This document shows positions 1 through 7,957 of a DNA stretch of 64,000 nucleotides, one piece after another; positions within the stretch are counted from its first letter, which is position 1; each line of letters begins with the position of its first letter. The stretch lies in assembly GCA_023229425.1 (NCBI GenBank), contig JALNZG010000009.1, forward strand, positions 1 to 64,000. Reading direction: 5' to 3'. Source of the stretch: Ignavibacteriaceae bacterium. GTDB lineage: Bacteria > Bacteroidota > Ignavibacteria > Ignavibacteriales > Ignavibacteriaceae. A model generated the notes under the pieces. The model worked only from the letters and a program-made list of their open reading frames with translations. It was not told the origin of the DNA and made no database searches. The position numbers and the translations under genes are program-made.

Positions 1-747
1 TTTGAGGTTGAATGCAGAGTCGCCGAGAAAAATTGAAAGATAAAAAAAATGTTTACTACCTAACGGATTTAATTCATTATATCCCAAGGCAACAATGTCT
101 TTTTTCCCATCTCCATTTATGTCACCTACCACTAAATCATATCCTAACGCAACATGGCTTGTATCTCCAATAATAACTTCCTTGGGTAATGAATCTATTT
201 GTTTGTTCCCAGCATAAATATAAATTTTACCTTTTGACGATTCTGATTCCCCATGAGGAAAACTAGGTGCACTAATAATGAGATCGTCAAAACCATCGTA
301 ATTGACATCTCCAACCGCCATTATATGTCCAAAATTATCTTGCGAATACTCACCAGCTAAAATTAGAGCATGGGTAGAATCCATCTTAGCGCTTCCATAG
401 TAAATAAAGACAGTATCAATCAACTTCTCAATTGCCAAATCTATCCAACCATCTCCATTGAAATCTCCAGAAGCAATTGTTCCTCCTCCTTCAAGTGTAA
501 GTGTTGGTTTTGGGCTCATTGGCACACCCCCATAATAAATGTATGTCTTAAATTGTCCCGGTGCACTAACGGCTACATCGGTAAAGCCGTCTTTATTTAA
601 GTCCCCAACTCCTTTAACATAATAACCTAGCATCGCTCCGGAGTCTGCGCCGGCTACTTCGTAAATTGTATGCAACTCTCTTGCGGATTGAGCAAATACA
701 TTTATACCAAACAGTAAAAAAGTGAGTAATAAAATCATCTTTTTCAT
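1..747 (-). CDS. FG-GAP/VCBS repeat secreted protein, C-terminus outside window
   Basis: The reading frame runs leftwards from an ATG at 747 and is still open at base 1, so the C-terminal part is missing. The first ~20 residues form a signal peptide (MKKMILLLTFLLFG... ending FAQS). After it come at least four repeats with the calcium-binding pattern GDxNxDGxxD (GDLNKDGFTD, GDFNGDGWID, GDVNYDGFDD, GDINGDGKKD), typical of the FG-GAP/integrin-alpha-like beta-propeller. Such proteins are usually surface or secreted; in this lineage many are type IX cargo, but the sorting domain would lie beyond the edge. Ligand unknown. Confidence 0.85.
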   Translation of the reverse strand, partial: MKKMILLLTFLLFGINVFAQSARELHTIYEVAGADSGAMLGYYVKGVGDLNKDGFTDVAVSAPGQFKTYIYYGGVPMSPKPTLTLEGGGTIASGDFNGDGWIDLAIEKLIDTVFIYYGSAKMDSTHALILAGEYSQDNFGHIMAVGDVNYDGFDDLIISAPSFPHGESESSKGKIYIYAGNKQIDSLPKEVIIGDTSHVALGYDLVVGDINGDGKKDIVALGYNELNPLGSKHFFYLSIFLGDSAFNLK

Positions 748-1037
748 TTTTCGTGTTCCTTCAATATTTCACTAACTAAAAATAATACATGTCGGCAAAA
801 AGGGACTTCGGTAAAAGTAAAGGCAGTAAAAATTATTAATGAGGCAAAGAGTAATGTTGTTTTCATAATAATAGAAGGAAACTTAAGGTAAGTGTATTTT
901 GGTGTAACTTTTTTGTTTGTTCGGGGGAAGAAGAATCACTCATAAAACCGCTCCATGAAGTTATTGGTTTTTCTTTATTGTAAAACTCCACATAAAAATT
1001 GAGAAAGGCAAGCAGCAGCTAAAAATATTTTCGCTTT

Positions 1038-1370
1038 TTAATTCCATGTTTTCCAGATTTCCGGTTTGTTCCCAACGGTAACTTGTCTGCCGTTTCTTAC
1101 AATGGGTGTTTGTAACAGAAGGGGATCGTTCAATAATTCATCCTCAATATCAAACTTCATGAATTTCAAATTCCGTTTTTCAAATTGCTTTCCCTCAGTG
1201 TCAATCAATTCTTCAAGCGGAATAACAGAGGAAATATTATCAAGTTCACCCTTGCTTATTCCCTTTTCTGTCAGGTCACGGAAGTGAAAAGGAATTTTTC
1301 TTTCCTTGAAATAGCGTTCAGCTTTCTGCGTTTCCCTGCACTTTTTTGTTCCAAAGATTTGAATGTTCAT
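1038..1370 (-). CDS. ArsC/Spx-family thioredoxin-fold protein
   Basis: A 110-residue protein of the arsenate reductase/Spx/YffB family. It begins MNIQIFGTKKCRETQKAERYF, with the family's N-terminal strand and one cysteine in the redox position. The later RNLKF segment and the TPIVRNGRQVTVG strand (the ArsC 'cis-proline' region) also fit. The ATG at 1370 is preferred to longer starts because GAGG lies five bases upstream. It begins a few bases after the stop of the DUF454 gene, so the two are probably co-transcribed. True arsenate reduction cannot be told from a glutathione- or thiol-linked role of the YffB type. Confidence 0.8.
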   Translation of the reverse strand: MNIQIFGTKKCRETQKAERYFKERKIPFHFRDLTEKGISKGELDNISSVIPLEELIDTEGKQFEKRNLKFMKFDIEDELLNDPLLLQTPIVRNGRQVTVGNKPEIWKTWN

Positions 1371-1377
1371 TTTTGCC

Positions 1378-1683
1378 TCACAATAAACAAATTCCAACTA
1401 CAACTGAAATAAGCGTGAAAAGAATCGCAAAAATTTTTGCTCGCAAAGGCATCGGAACGCCCGCGTAGTAGTCGCGGATATACTTGCCGACATATCTATT
1501 ATTGATAAGAATGTCGTGAAATTTATGCGAGCTTCTCGAAAAAAAATAACCGGAGATAATAACAAAAACTACTCCCGGCATAACCGGAAGAATTATCCCA
1601 AGGATACCGACACTTAAAAAGAAAAAACCTAAAGCAAGAAAAAGCCAGCGCAAATATTTATTTTCTATCAGTTCTCTGTTCAT
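1378..1683 (-). CDS. DUF454 (YbaN-like) small inner-membrane protein
   Basis: A 101-residue membrane protein with hydrophobic segments around residues 12-45 and 82-101. Between them is the family signature: LGIILPVMPG, then a soluble stretch with FFSRSSHKFHDIL and RDYYAGVPMPLRAK. This matches DUF454/YbaN, a widespread inner-membrane family of unknown function. It is the first gene of a pair with the ArsC-like gene downstream, which begins within ten bases of its stop. Confidence 0.85.
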   Translation of the reverse strand: MNRELIENKYLRWLFLALGFFFLSVGILGIILPVMPGVVFVIISGYFFSRSSHKFHDILINNRYVGKYIRDYYAGVPMPLRAKIFAILFTLISVVVGICLL

Positions 1684-1696
1684 AAAGTCCTTTTAC

Positions 1697-1755
1697 AGTT
1701 GAAAGTAGAAAGTGACAAATAGAAAGTAGATGGGATGAACTTGATACTTTCAACT
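1697..1755. repeat. Intergenic inverted repeat (11-bp arms)
   Basis: AGTTGAAAGTA at 1697-1707 is exactly complementary to TACTTTCAACT at 1745-1755. The interior is purine-rich with GAAAGTAGA-type words. It lies between the S9 peptidase stop and the DUF454 start, both on the minus strand. Similar wordy intergenic inverted repeats occur elsewhere in this window (for example 5230-5297). Function unknown; it could fold in RNA or be a small non-autonomous element. Confidence 0.5.
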
Positions 1756-1771
1756 TTATACTTTTCACTCA

Positions 1772-3952
1772 CTACAGATTATTTAATATAAATTCCGTCA
1801 TCAATTGATAGAGATGCAAACGTGTTTTGCCTCCGCCAATGCCATGATTTTTTTCAGGATAATACATTGTTTGGAACGGTTTATTTTCCGCAACCAATTT
1901 TTCCGCAAGTTTAACAGTGTTTTGAAAGTGCACATTATCGTCTCCGGTTCCGTGTATCAGAAGCAGCTTCCCTTTAAGTTTATTGGCGTAAGTTAATACC
2001 GAACTTGATTCATAACCTTTCGGATTTAACTGAGGAGTTGACATATACCGCTCGGTATAAATGTTATCATAAAATCTCCAATCGGTTACCGGTGCAACTG
2101 CAATAGCCGCTTTAAAATAATCTGCGCCTTTCTCCAAAGTTAACGCCGCCGCATAAGCGCCGTAACTCCAGCCCCAAATACCGATACGACCTGAGTCAAC
2201 ATACGGAAGCGAAGTAAGATATTTTGCACCCTCAATCTGGTCATTCACTTCCCAATAACCTAAATTTTTATAAACCATTTTTTCAAACGCTTCACCGCGT
2301 CCCCCCGTGCCTCTGTTATCAACTGCGAAGATGATGTAACCTTTTTGCGCGAGAAGTTGAAACCATAAATCTCTTCCCCAAACATCAGTAACAACTTTAG
2401 AACCGGGACCGCTGTAATTGTTTACAAGCACCGGATATTTTTTAGAAGGATTGAAGTTTGCCGGTTTTATTATTGAGGCATCAAGCTCAACACCGTCAGA
2501 AGTTTTAAAACGGAAAAGTTCTACCGGGGAAAGATCATAATCTTTAAATGCCGACATATCATTCACAACAAGATCACGGATTTTATCGCCGTTTGTATTA
2601 TAAAGATATGATGAGCCGATAAGATTTATGTTTGAGTAGCGGTCAATAAAATATTTTTGGTTGGAAGAAAGATTTACGCCGTGCCAGCCCTTTTCATCAG
2701 TTATGCGGTTTCGTTTTCCGCTTTCAAAATTAACAACATACAAATCCGTATTAACCGTGTTTCTTTCATTCGAGGTAAAATAGATTCGTTTGTTCGTTTC
2801 ATCAACGCCGAGAATTTTGTCAACCTCAAAATTCCCTTTGGTAAGTTGCTTGATCTGTTTGCCGTTGTAATCGAAAAGATAAATATGTTGGAAGCCGTCT
2901 TTGCCGGAAGTCCACACAAATTGTTTTTTATCCTTTAAAAATTTAAGATTATCATTGATGTCAATCCAGCAGGAATCAGTTTCCATAAAAACAGTTTTTG
3001 TTTTTCCTGTAGCGGCATCAGCAAAAAGAAAATCCAATTTGTTCTGTAACCTGTTTAACCGTTGAATAGAAAGAAGATTTGCATCGGCTGTAAATTTTAT
3101 GCGAGGAATATAAATGTCGGTCTCTTCACCCAGATCAACCCAATTGATTTTTGGGGAAGTGATTTCAGCAATTCCAATTTTTACAAATGAGCCGCGTGTT
3201 CCCGCTTTCGGATAACGCATGTCAAAATAATTGAGATAGAGAGAATCCCATTTTGCGATGCGCATTTCGGGAACCTGCGATTGATCAAGCTGCCAGAAAG
3301 CAATTCGTTTGCTGTCGGGCGACCATTCAATCCCGTTAATAATGCTGAACTCTTCTTCATAAACCCAATCAAAACTTCCATTTAAAAGAGTTTCACTTCC
3401 GTCAAAAGTAATTTGTGTTTCTTTCTGTGATTGGATATCAGTCACAAAAACATTATTGCCGCGAACAAAAGCAAGTTTTTCACCGTCGGGAGAAAAGCGG
3501 GCATTCTCTTGCTCTATTTCGGAAACTGCAAGTTGGAAAAATCTCTTTTTTGCAATTTCATAAATGTAAAAAGCCCCACCGGTTTTAAGCGAACGAGCAG
3601 GTAGTGTGCCCGTGAACAAAATATATTTTTCGTTTGGGAGCCACTCATAATTCTGGATAACAAAAGGTTGATCTTCGGTTTTAAGTTTCAGATCATTAAC
3701 GGAAACAAGAATTTTTTCTTCTCCGGTTTTGATATCGTGTTCGTATATTGCAGTTGCTTTGGCTTCCGGGTCTCTCTTTAAAAACGAAAACTTCTCTCCG
3801 CCGGAAAACCACTGCACGCCGCTTAAATTCTTACCAAAAAAATCTCTATTTGTTTGAATTAATTCAATTGTTAGTTCCTTCTGCTGGGAAATAATTTCTA
3901 AACAAAAAATGAAATAGAAAAACAGCAGAGCACCGAGGGGGGATCTTTTCAT
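1772..3952 (-). CDS. S9 family peptidase, dipeptidyl peptidase IV-like
   Basis: A 726-residue exported serine peptidase with an N-terminal signal peptide (about residues 1-23). Roughly residues 40-480 form the DPP-IV-type beta-propeller; FDWVYEEEF there is the paired-glutamate segment that binds the substrate amino terminus. The C-terminal alpha/beta-hydrolase domain carries the nucleophile in GWSYGAY (near 595), aspartate in GTGDDNVH (near 670) and histidine in EKNHGIGG (near 702). The family removes X-Pro or X-Ala dipeptides. The length is normal for bacterial DPP-IV. It is a stand-alone minus-strand gene flanked by intergenic inverted repeats. Confidence 0.9.
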   Translation of the reverse strand: MKRSPLGALLFFYFIFCLEIISQQKELTIELIQTNRDFFGKNLSGVQWFSGGEKFSFLKRDPEAKATAIYEHDIKTGEEKILVSVNDLKLKTEDQPFVIQNYEWLPNEKYILFTGTLPARSLKTGGAFYIYEIAKKRFFQLAVSEIEQENARFSPDGEKLAFVRGNNVFVTDIQSQKETQITFDGSETLLNGSFDWVYEEEFSIINGIEWSPDSKRIAFWQLDQSQVPEMRIAKWDSLYLNYFDMRYPKAGTRGSFVKIGIAEITSPKINWVDLGEETDIYIPRIKFTADANLLSIQRLNRLQNKLDFLFADAATGKTKTVFMETDSCWIDINDNLKFLKDKKQFVWTSGKDGFQHIYLFDYNGKQIKQLTKGNFEVDKILGVDETNKRIYFTSNERNTVNTDLYVVNFESGKRNRITDEKGWHGVNLSSNQKYFIDRYSNINLIGSSYLYNTNGDKIRDLVVNDMSAFKDYDLSPVELFRFKTSDGVELDASIIKPANFNPSKKYPVLVNNYSGPGSKVVTDVWGRDLWFQLLAQKGYIIFAVDNRGTGGRGEAFEKMVYKNLGYWEVNDQIEGAKYLTSLPYVDSGRIGIWGWSYGAYAAALTLEKGADYFKAAIAVAPVTDWRFYDNIYTERYMSTPQLNPKGYESSSVLTYANKLKGKLLLIHGTGDDNVHFQNTVKLAEKLVAENKPFQTMYYPEKNHGIGGGKTRLHLYQLMTEFILNNL

Positions 3953-4087
3953 TATCCATTCTCCATAAAATGTATATTATTGATTTTGGTTTTAAGAAAT
4001 ATAATAAAAAGTTGTTAGTCGTCAGTTTTCAGTCGTCAGTAATAACTCTGAAATAATCATTAAAAACTGACCACTGATTACTAAAAA

Positions 4088-5170
4088 CTAATCACCCATT
4101 TCCGCTTGGAGTTTTTCCGTTCTATCCGCCATTTTTATTTGGTTGATAAGTTCGGTTAGATCGCCTTCCATTATGCCGGAAAGATTGTAGAGCGTTAGTC
4201 CAATGCGGTGATCGGTAATTCTGTTTTGCGGATAATTGTACGTACGGATTTTATCGCTTCTATCACCGCTTCCAACCATTGATTTTCTCACCGCCGCAAT
4301 TTCTTTATTTTGTTCCCGCTGTTTCAAATCGAACAATCGGGCTTTTAAAACCTTCATCGCTTTTTGCCGGTTCTTAAGTTGAGAACGTTCATCCTGACAC
4401 TGTACAACCAAACCTGATGGAAGGTGAGTAATGCGGATAGCGGTTTCAACTTTATTTACATTCTGTCCGCCGGCGCCGCCGCTGCGGTAAACATCAATTT
4501 TTAATTCGCTTGGATTAATATCAACCTGCACATCTTCCACTTCAGGAAGAACAGCCACCGATGCGGCTGAAGTATGGACGCGTCCGCTTGCTTCGGTGGC
4601 GGGAACCCGCTGCACACGGTGAACGCCGCTTTCAAATTTCAAATCTCCGAATACACTTGTTCCCGTTACAGAAAAAACTACCTCTTTTATTCCACCGAGC
4701 CCGGCGGTATCATTTATGTCTATCAGTTCAAGTTTCCAGCCGCGAGTTTCGGCATAACGGGAATACATTCTGAAAAGATCACCCGCAAAAAGAGCGGCTT
4801 CGTCTCCACCGGTACCGGCACGAATTTCAACAATAACATCTTTGTCGTCATTCGGATCTTTTGGGAGAAGGAGAACTTTTATCTCGTCTTCTAATTTTTC
4901 TTTTTTGATTTTCAGGTCGTCAAGTTCTGCTTCGGCAAGTTCGGCAAGTTCTTTGTCTAAGCCGGCATCAATAATTTCTTTGTTCCCTTCAATGTCGGAA
5001 ATCGTTTTTGAATATTCATCATACACGGTAATAATCGGAGTTAATTCACTTCGTTCTTTACTCAGTGAAATTAATTTATCGGTATTCTTTACAATATCGG
5101 GGTCGGAGAGGTGATCGTTAATTCTATCAAATTTTTCTTTTATTTTTCTCAATTTCTCGATGAAATCCAT
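4088..5170 (-). CDS. prfA: Peptide chain release factor 1
   Basis: A 360-residue class I release factor that ends translation at UAA and UAG. The catalytic GGQ loop is in SGGAGGQNVNKVET (near residue 235), and the recognition tripeptide PAT is in RVPATEASGRVHTS (near 189). That PxT motif marks RF1 rather than RF2, which has SPF. The downstream GSGDRSDKIRTYNYPQ segment is also typical. The N-terminal ~100 residues are the helical domain 1. The length matches the family. Confidence 0.97.
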   Translation of the reverse strand: MDFIEKLRKIKEKFDRINDHLSDPDIVKNTDKLISLSKERSELTPIITVYDEYSKTISDIEGNKEIIDAGLDKELAELAEAELDDLKIKKEKLEDEIKVLLLPKDPNDDKDVIVEIRAGTGGDEAALFAGDLFRMYSRYAETRGWKLELIDINDTAGLGGIKEVVFSVTGTSVFGDLKFESGVHRVQRVPATEASGRVHTSAASVAVLPEVEDVQVDINPSELKIDVYRSGGAGGQNVNKVETAIRITHLPSGLVVQCQDERSQLKNRQKAMKVLKARLFDLKQREQNKEIAAVRKSMVGSGDRSDKIRTYNYPQNRITDHRIGLTLYNLSGIMEGDLTELINQIKMADRTEKLQAEMGD

Positions 5171-5229
5171 ACAATCCTTTTCGTTTTTAACGTTGCAAAT
5201 ATAGGGAATTTTGAATGATAGTTGGGTAG

Positions 5230-5297
5230 AATTAGGAATTGCGAATTAGGAATGAAAAGTTATCACATTCCTAATTCGTAATATTTAATTCCTAATT
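5230..5297. repeat. Nested intergenic inverted repeat
   Basis: Two nested perfect inverted repeats lie between prfA and the CDF gene. The inner arms, CGAATTAGGAATG at 5242-5254 and CATTCCTAATTCG at 5266-5278, have an 11-base loop. The outer arms, AATTAGGAATT at 5230-5240 and AATTCCTAATT at 5287-5297, overlap the last codons of the CDF gene. A long AT-rich hairpin could form. There is no T-run that would make it a standard terminator on either strand. Confidence 0.6.
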
Positions 5298-5930
5298 ACA
5301 TCCGCATTCACCTTCCCAATTTTCTTTTCCTTCCTTTATCAGGTAATAGACGATAACAAATCCGGCGATAGGATCGGCTTGCCAAAATCCCCAAAAATAA
5401 TTTGCTGCCAAGCCAAGTAATAAGGCGACAGAAAGAAATGCGCACGCGAAGGTTTCTTTTGCGTCAGCTATAAGAGCGCGGCTGTTTAATTGTTTTCCGA
5501 TTTTCATTTTCACTTTTCCAACTATCGGCATGATGGTTAAGGAAAGTATTGCAAGAATAATTCCGCCGATTGATTCTTCCGGAGGGTTTCCATCAAGCAA
5601 TGTTAAAACAGATTGCACAAAAACATAAATGCCAAGAATAAAAAAAGTGACGGCAACAAATTTTTGCGCCCGCTCTTCAATTTTTTCTTCTTTTTCTTTT
5701 GGAAGACCTCTTCCTTTTGATAACCGCCAAATTAAAACAATACCGGAAAGCGATTCGACGATGCTATCCAAACCGAAACCGGTTAGCGCCACGCTTGAAG
5801 CTATGCCGCCCAGAATTAATGCCGCTATAGCTTCTAGAATATTATAACTTACATTAAAGTATTCAATACGAAGTCCTTTTTTATATAAAGGATCAGAGGG
5901 GTGAAAGTCTTCTTCACAATTATCACGCAT
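5292..5930 (-). CDS. Cation diffusion facilitator-related membrane transporter
   Basis: A 212-residue membrane protein with about five to six hydrophobic helices, resembling the transmembrane half of CDF transporters (N-terminal NVSYNILEAIAALILGGIASSVALTGFGLDSIVESLSG). Canonical zinc CDF proteins carry HxxxD pairs in helices 2 and 5. Here the equivalent places read FGLDSIVE and ADAKETF, keeping acidic residues but lacking the histidine. The C-terminal cytoplasmic domain of longer CDFs is absent; the end is cysteine-containing (GECGCN). It overlaps the upstream aldo/keto reductase gene by eight bases. Substrate unknown. Confidence 0.75.
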   Translation of the reverse strand: MRDNCEEDFHPSDPLYKKGLRIEYFNVSYNILEAIAALILGGIASSVALTGFGLDSIVESLSGIVLIWRLSKGRGLPKEKEEKIEERAQKFVAVTFFILGIYVFVQSVLTLLDGNPPEESIGGIILAILSLTIMPIVGKVKMKIGKQLNSRALIADAKETFACAFLSVALLLGLAANYFWGFWQADPIAGFVIVYYLIKEGKENWEGECGCN

Positions 5931-6891
5931 AAAAATTCCTAATCCAACGGCGGACTTTTAATTTTTCTAAAGTTACGTCGGAGAGTTTTCCCTTTTCAAC
6001 CGCACTACAATTTGCCAAAAGATTTTTCTCGCTTCGCATTCCCGGAATTACAGAGGTAACGGCATTAAAACTTGTAATGTACCGCAAAGCAGCTTCGGCA
6101 ACATTTTCGGTTTCATCTTTCACGTCCTCAAAAATTTTAAGTACACGTTCGTGGACTTCTTTTTTTCGACTGCCACCAAAATATTGATTTCTAAAATCTT
6201 CTTTTGGAAAAATTGTATCAGGAGTAATGTTCCCGGTTAAACTTCCTTCATCAAATGGGACTCGCGCAAGAATTGCAATTTTGTTTTCTTCGCAGAAGGA
6301 AAAAAGTTGATCGGTTGGCGATTGATCGAAAATATTAAAGATAACTTGAAAACTGTCGATCAATCCGGTTTTGCCGGTTTCAATTCCATTCCATGGTTGA
6401 TGGTCGTTAATTGAAATCCCGAAAAAACGGACTTTTCCATCTTTCTTTAATTGATAGATCGCTTCTTTCCATTCATCTTCATGCGCCCATTTATCATTCC
6501 AAACGTGAAATTGCTGAAGGTCAAGATAATCACGTTTTAAATTGCGTAAGCTTTTTTCCGTCATTTCAATAATGTGATTTTTCGGAAAACTTTCTGAGAA
6601 TAGGGAAGAATCTTTTGCGGGCCATTCATATTTTTTAGATGGAACTTTTGAAGCGATAAATAATTTTTTGCCCGACTCTTTTTCTGCTTCTCCGACAAGT
6701 TTTTCACTATGCCCCATTCCATAAACGTAGGCGGTATCAAAAAGGGTAACACCTTGTTCAATAGCTTTGTGCAAGGCTTTTTTAGATTCGGAATCTTCTG
6801 CACCGATCCACATTGACTTGCCAATTCCCCAACAACCGAAACCAAGAAGAGAAACTTCTTCATCAGATTTAGCAAAATTTTTATATACCAT
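5923..6891 (-). CDS. Aldo/keto reductase
   Basis: A 322-residue NAD(P)H-dependent oxidoreductase of the aldo/keto reductase superfamily ((beta/alpha)8 barrel). The family pattern is visible in order: GFGCWGIG, FDTAYVYGMGHSE (catalytic aspartate and tyrosine), FIASKVP (catalytic lysine), LDLQQFHVWND (catalytic histidine region) and FGISINDH. The ATG at 6891 is chosen over a TTG five codons upstream because GGAG lies at a good distance before the ATG. The gene overlaps the downstream CDF gene. Substrate unknown. Confidence 0.9.
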   Translation of the reverse strand: MVYKNFAKSDEEVSLLGFGCWGIGKSMWIGAEDSESKKALHKAIEQGVTLFDTAYVYGMGHSEKLVGEAEKESGKKLFIASKVPSKKYEWPAKDSSLFSESFPKNHIIEMTEKSLRNLKRDYLDLQQFHVWNDKWAHEDEWKEAIYQLKKDGKVRFFGISINDHQPWNGIETGKTGLIDSFQVIFNIFDQSPTDQLFSFCEENKIAILARVPFDEGSLTGNITPDTIFPKEDFRNQYFGGSRKKEVHERVLKIFEDVKDETENVAEAALRYITSFNAVTSVIPGMRSEKNLLANCSAVEKGKLSDVTLEKLKVRRWIRNFYA

Positions 6892-7018
6892 TATTTTTCT
6901 CCACAATTTTTCTTCGCAAAATTTCTTTATTTTCTTATGCCTAAAATAGAGATTTTCTTGTCGCAGAATAGCAGGGAAATAGGGAATTATTTCAAACGAA
7001 CTTGGTAAATATTAATTT

Positions 7019-7957
7019 ATGGAACGAAGAACTTTTGTAGAGAGAGCAGCTAAATTATCGGTCGGAGCATTTTTATTTTCTCCTTTTATTTCGAAAAAAT
7101 CAGAGACCTCCGCCGCTGCTTCCGTATTAAAACCGGAACCAAATCTGTGGAAAGAAAGTGAAATAAATATTGCATGGCTTGGGCATTCAACCGTGTTGAT
7201 TAATTTTTATGGAAAGGTCATAATTACGGATCCCGTTCTGCTTGACCGCTTTGGAGTATATTTCATGGGCATCACGTTTGGTCCTACGCGATTCACCGCT
7301 CCCGCTTTAACGATTGACGAACTGCCAAAACCTGATCTGTTACTTCTCTCTCACGCTCATATGGATCATATGGATTTACTCACGCTGAAAAAAATATCAG
7401 AAAGATTTCCCAAGCAGATCGATTGTCTTACCGCTTTTAATACTTCCGATGTAATTGAAGAATTTGAATGGAAATCTCTTCAAGAAGTTGATTGGAATGA
7501 AACGATTGAAATTAATGAGATAAAAATTAGAGCTCTCGAAGTAAAACATTTTGGATGGCGTTTGCCAGGGGAAAGAGACCGCTCAAGAGGATATTTTAAA
7601 AACGGTAGAAGTTTTAACGCGTACATATTAGAAAAAAAAGGGAAGAAAATTTTATTCGGCGGCGATACTGCAATGACCGAGAAATTTAAAGAATCAAAAG
7701 AAGAAGTTGATGTTGCCATCATGCCGATAGGGGCTTACAATCCATGGAAACACAATCATTGCAATCCCGAAGAAGCATTGCAAATGGCGAAAGATGTGAA
7801 AACAAAATTTTTCATTCCGATCCATACAAATACTTTTCGGCAGGGGAATGAACCAACCGCGGAGCCGCTTCAACGGCTACTGAAGTCGTACAAAGATTAT
7901 GACATCGCACTCGGCATTAAGCAAATAGGAGAAACGTTTTCGTTACCTTCGACTTAA
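7019..7957 (+). CDS. Tat-exported MBL-fold metallo-hydrolase (UlaG-like)
   Basis: A 312-residue metallo-beta-lactamase-fold protein. The N-terminus has a twin-arginine type signal (MERRTFVERAAKLSVGAFLF), so export in folded, metal-loaded form is likely. Metal-binding motifs follow: LSHAHMDHMD (HxHxDH), FGGDTAM, and a late histidine in FIPIHTNTF. The GHSTVLI start of the domain resembles the UlaG/NAPE-PLD branch (lactonases and phosphodiesterases). Its last bases overlap the end of the convergent GH92 gene. Substrate unknown. Confidence 0.85.
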   Translation: MERRTFVERAAKLSVGAFLFSPFISKKSETSAAASVLKPEPNLWKESEINIAWLGHSTVLINFYGKVIITDPVLLDRFGVYFMGITFGPTRFTAPALTIDELPKPDLLLLSHAHMDHMDLLTLKKISERFPKQIDCLTAFNTSDVIEEFEWKSLQEVDWNETIEINEIKIRALEVKHFGWRLPGERDRSRGYFKNGRSFNAYILEKKGKKILFGGDTAMTEKFKESKEEVDVAIMPIGAYNPWKHNHCNPEEALQMAKDVKTKFFIPIHTNTFRQGNEPTAEPLQRLLKSYKDYDIALGIKQIGETFSLPST

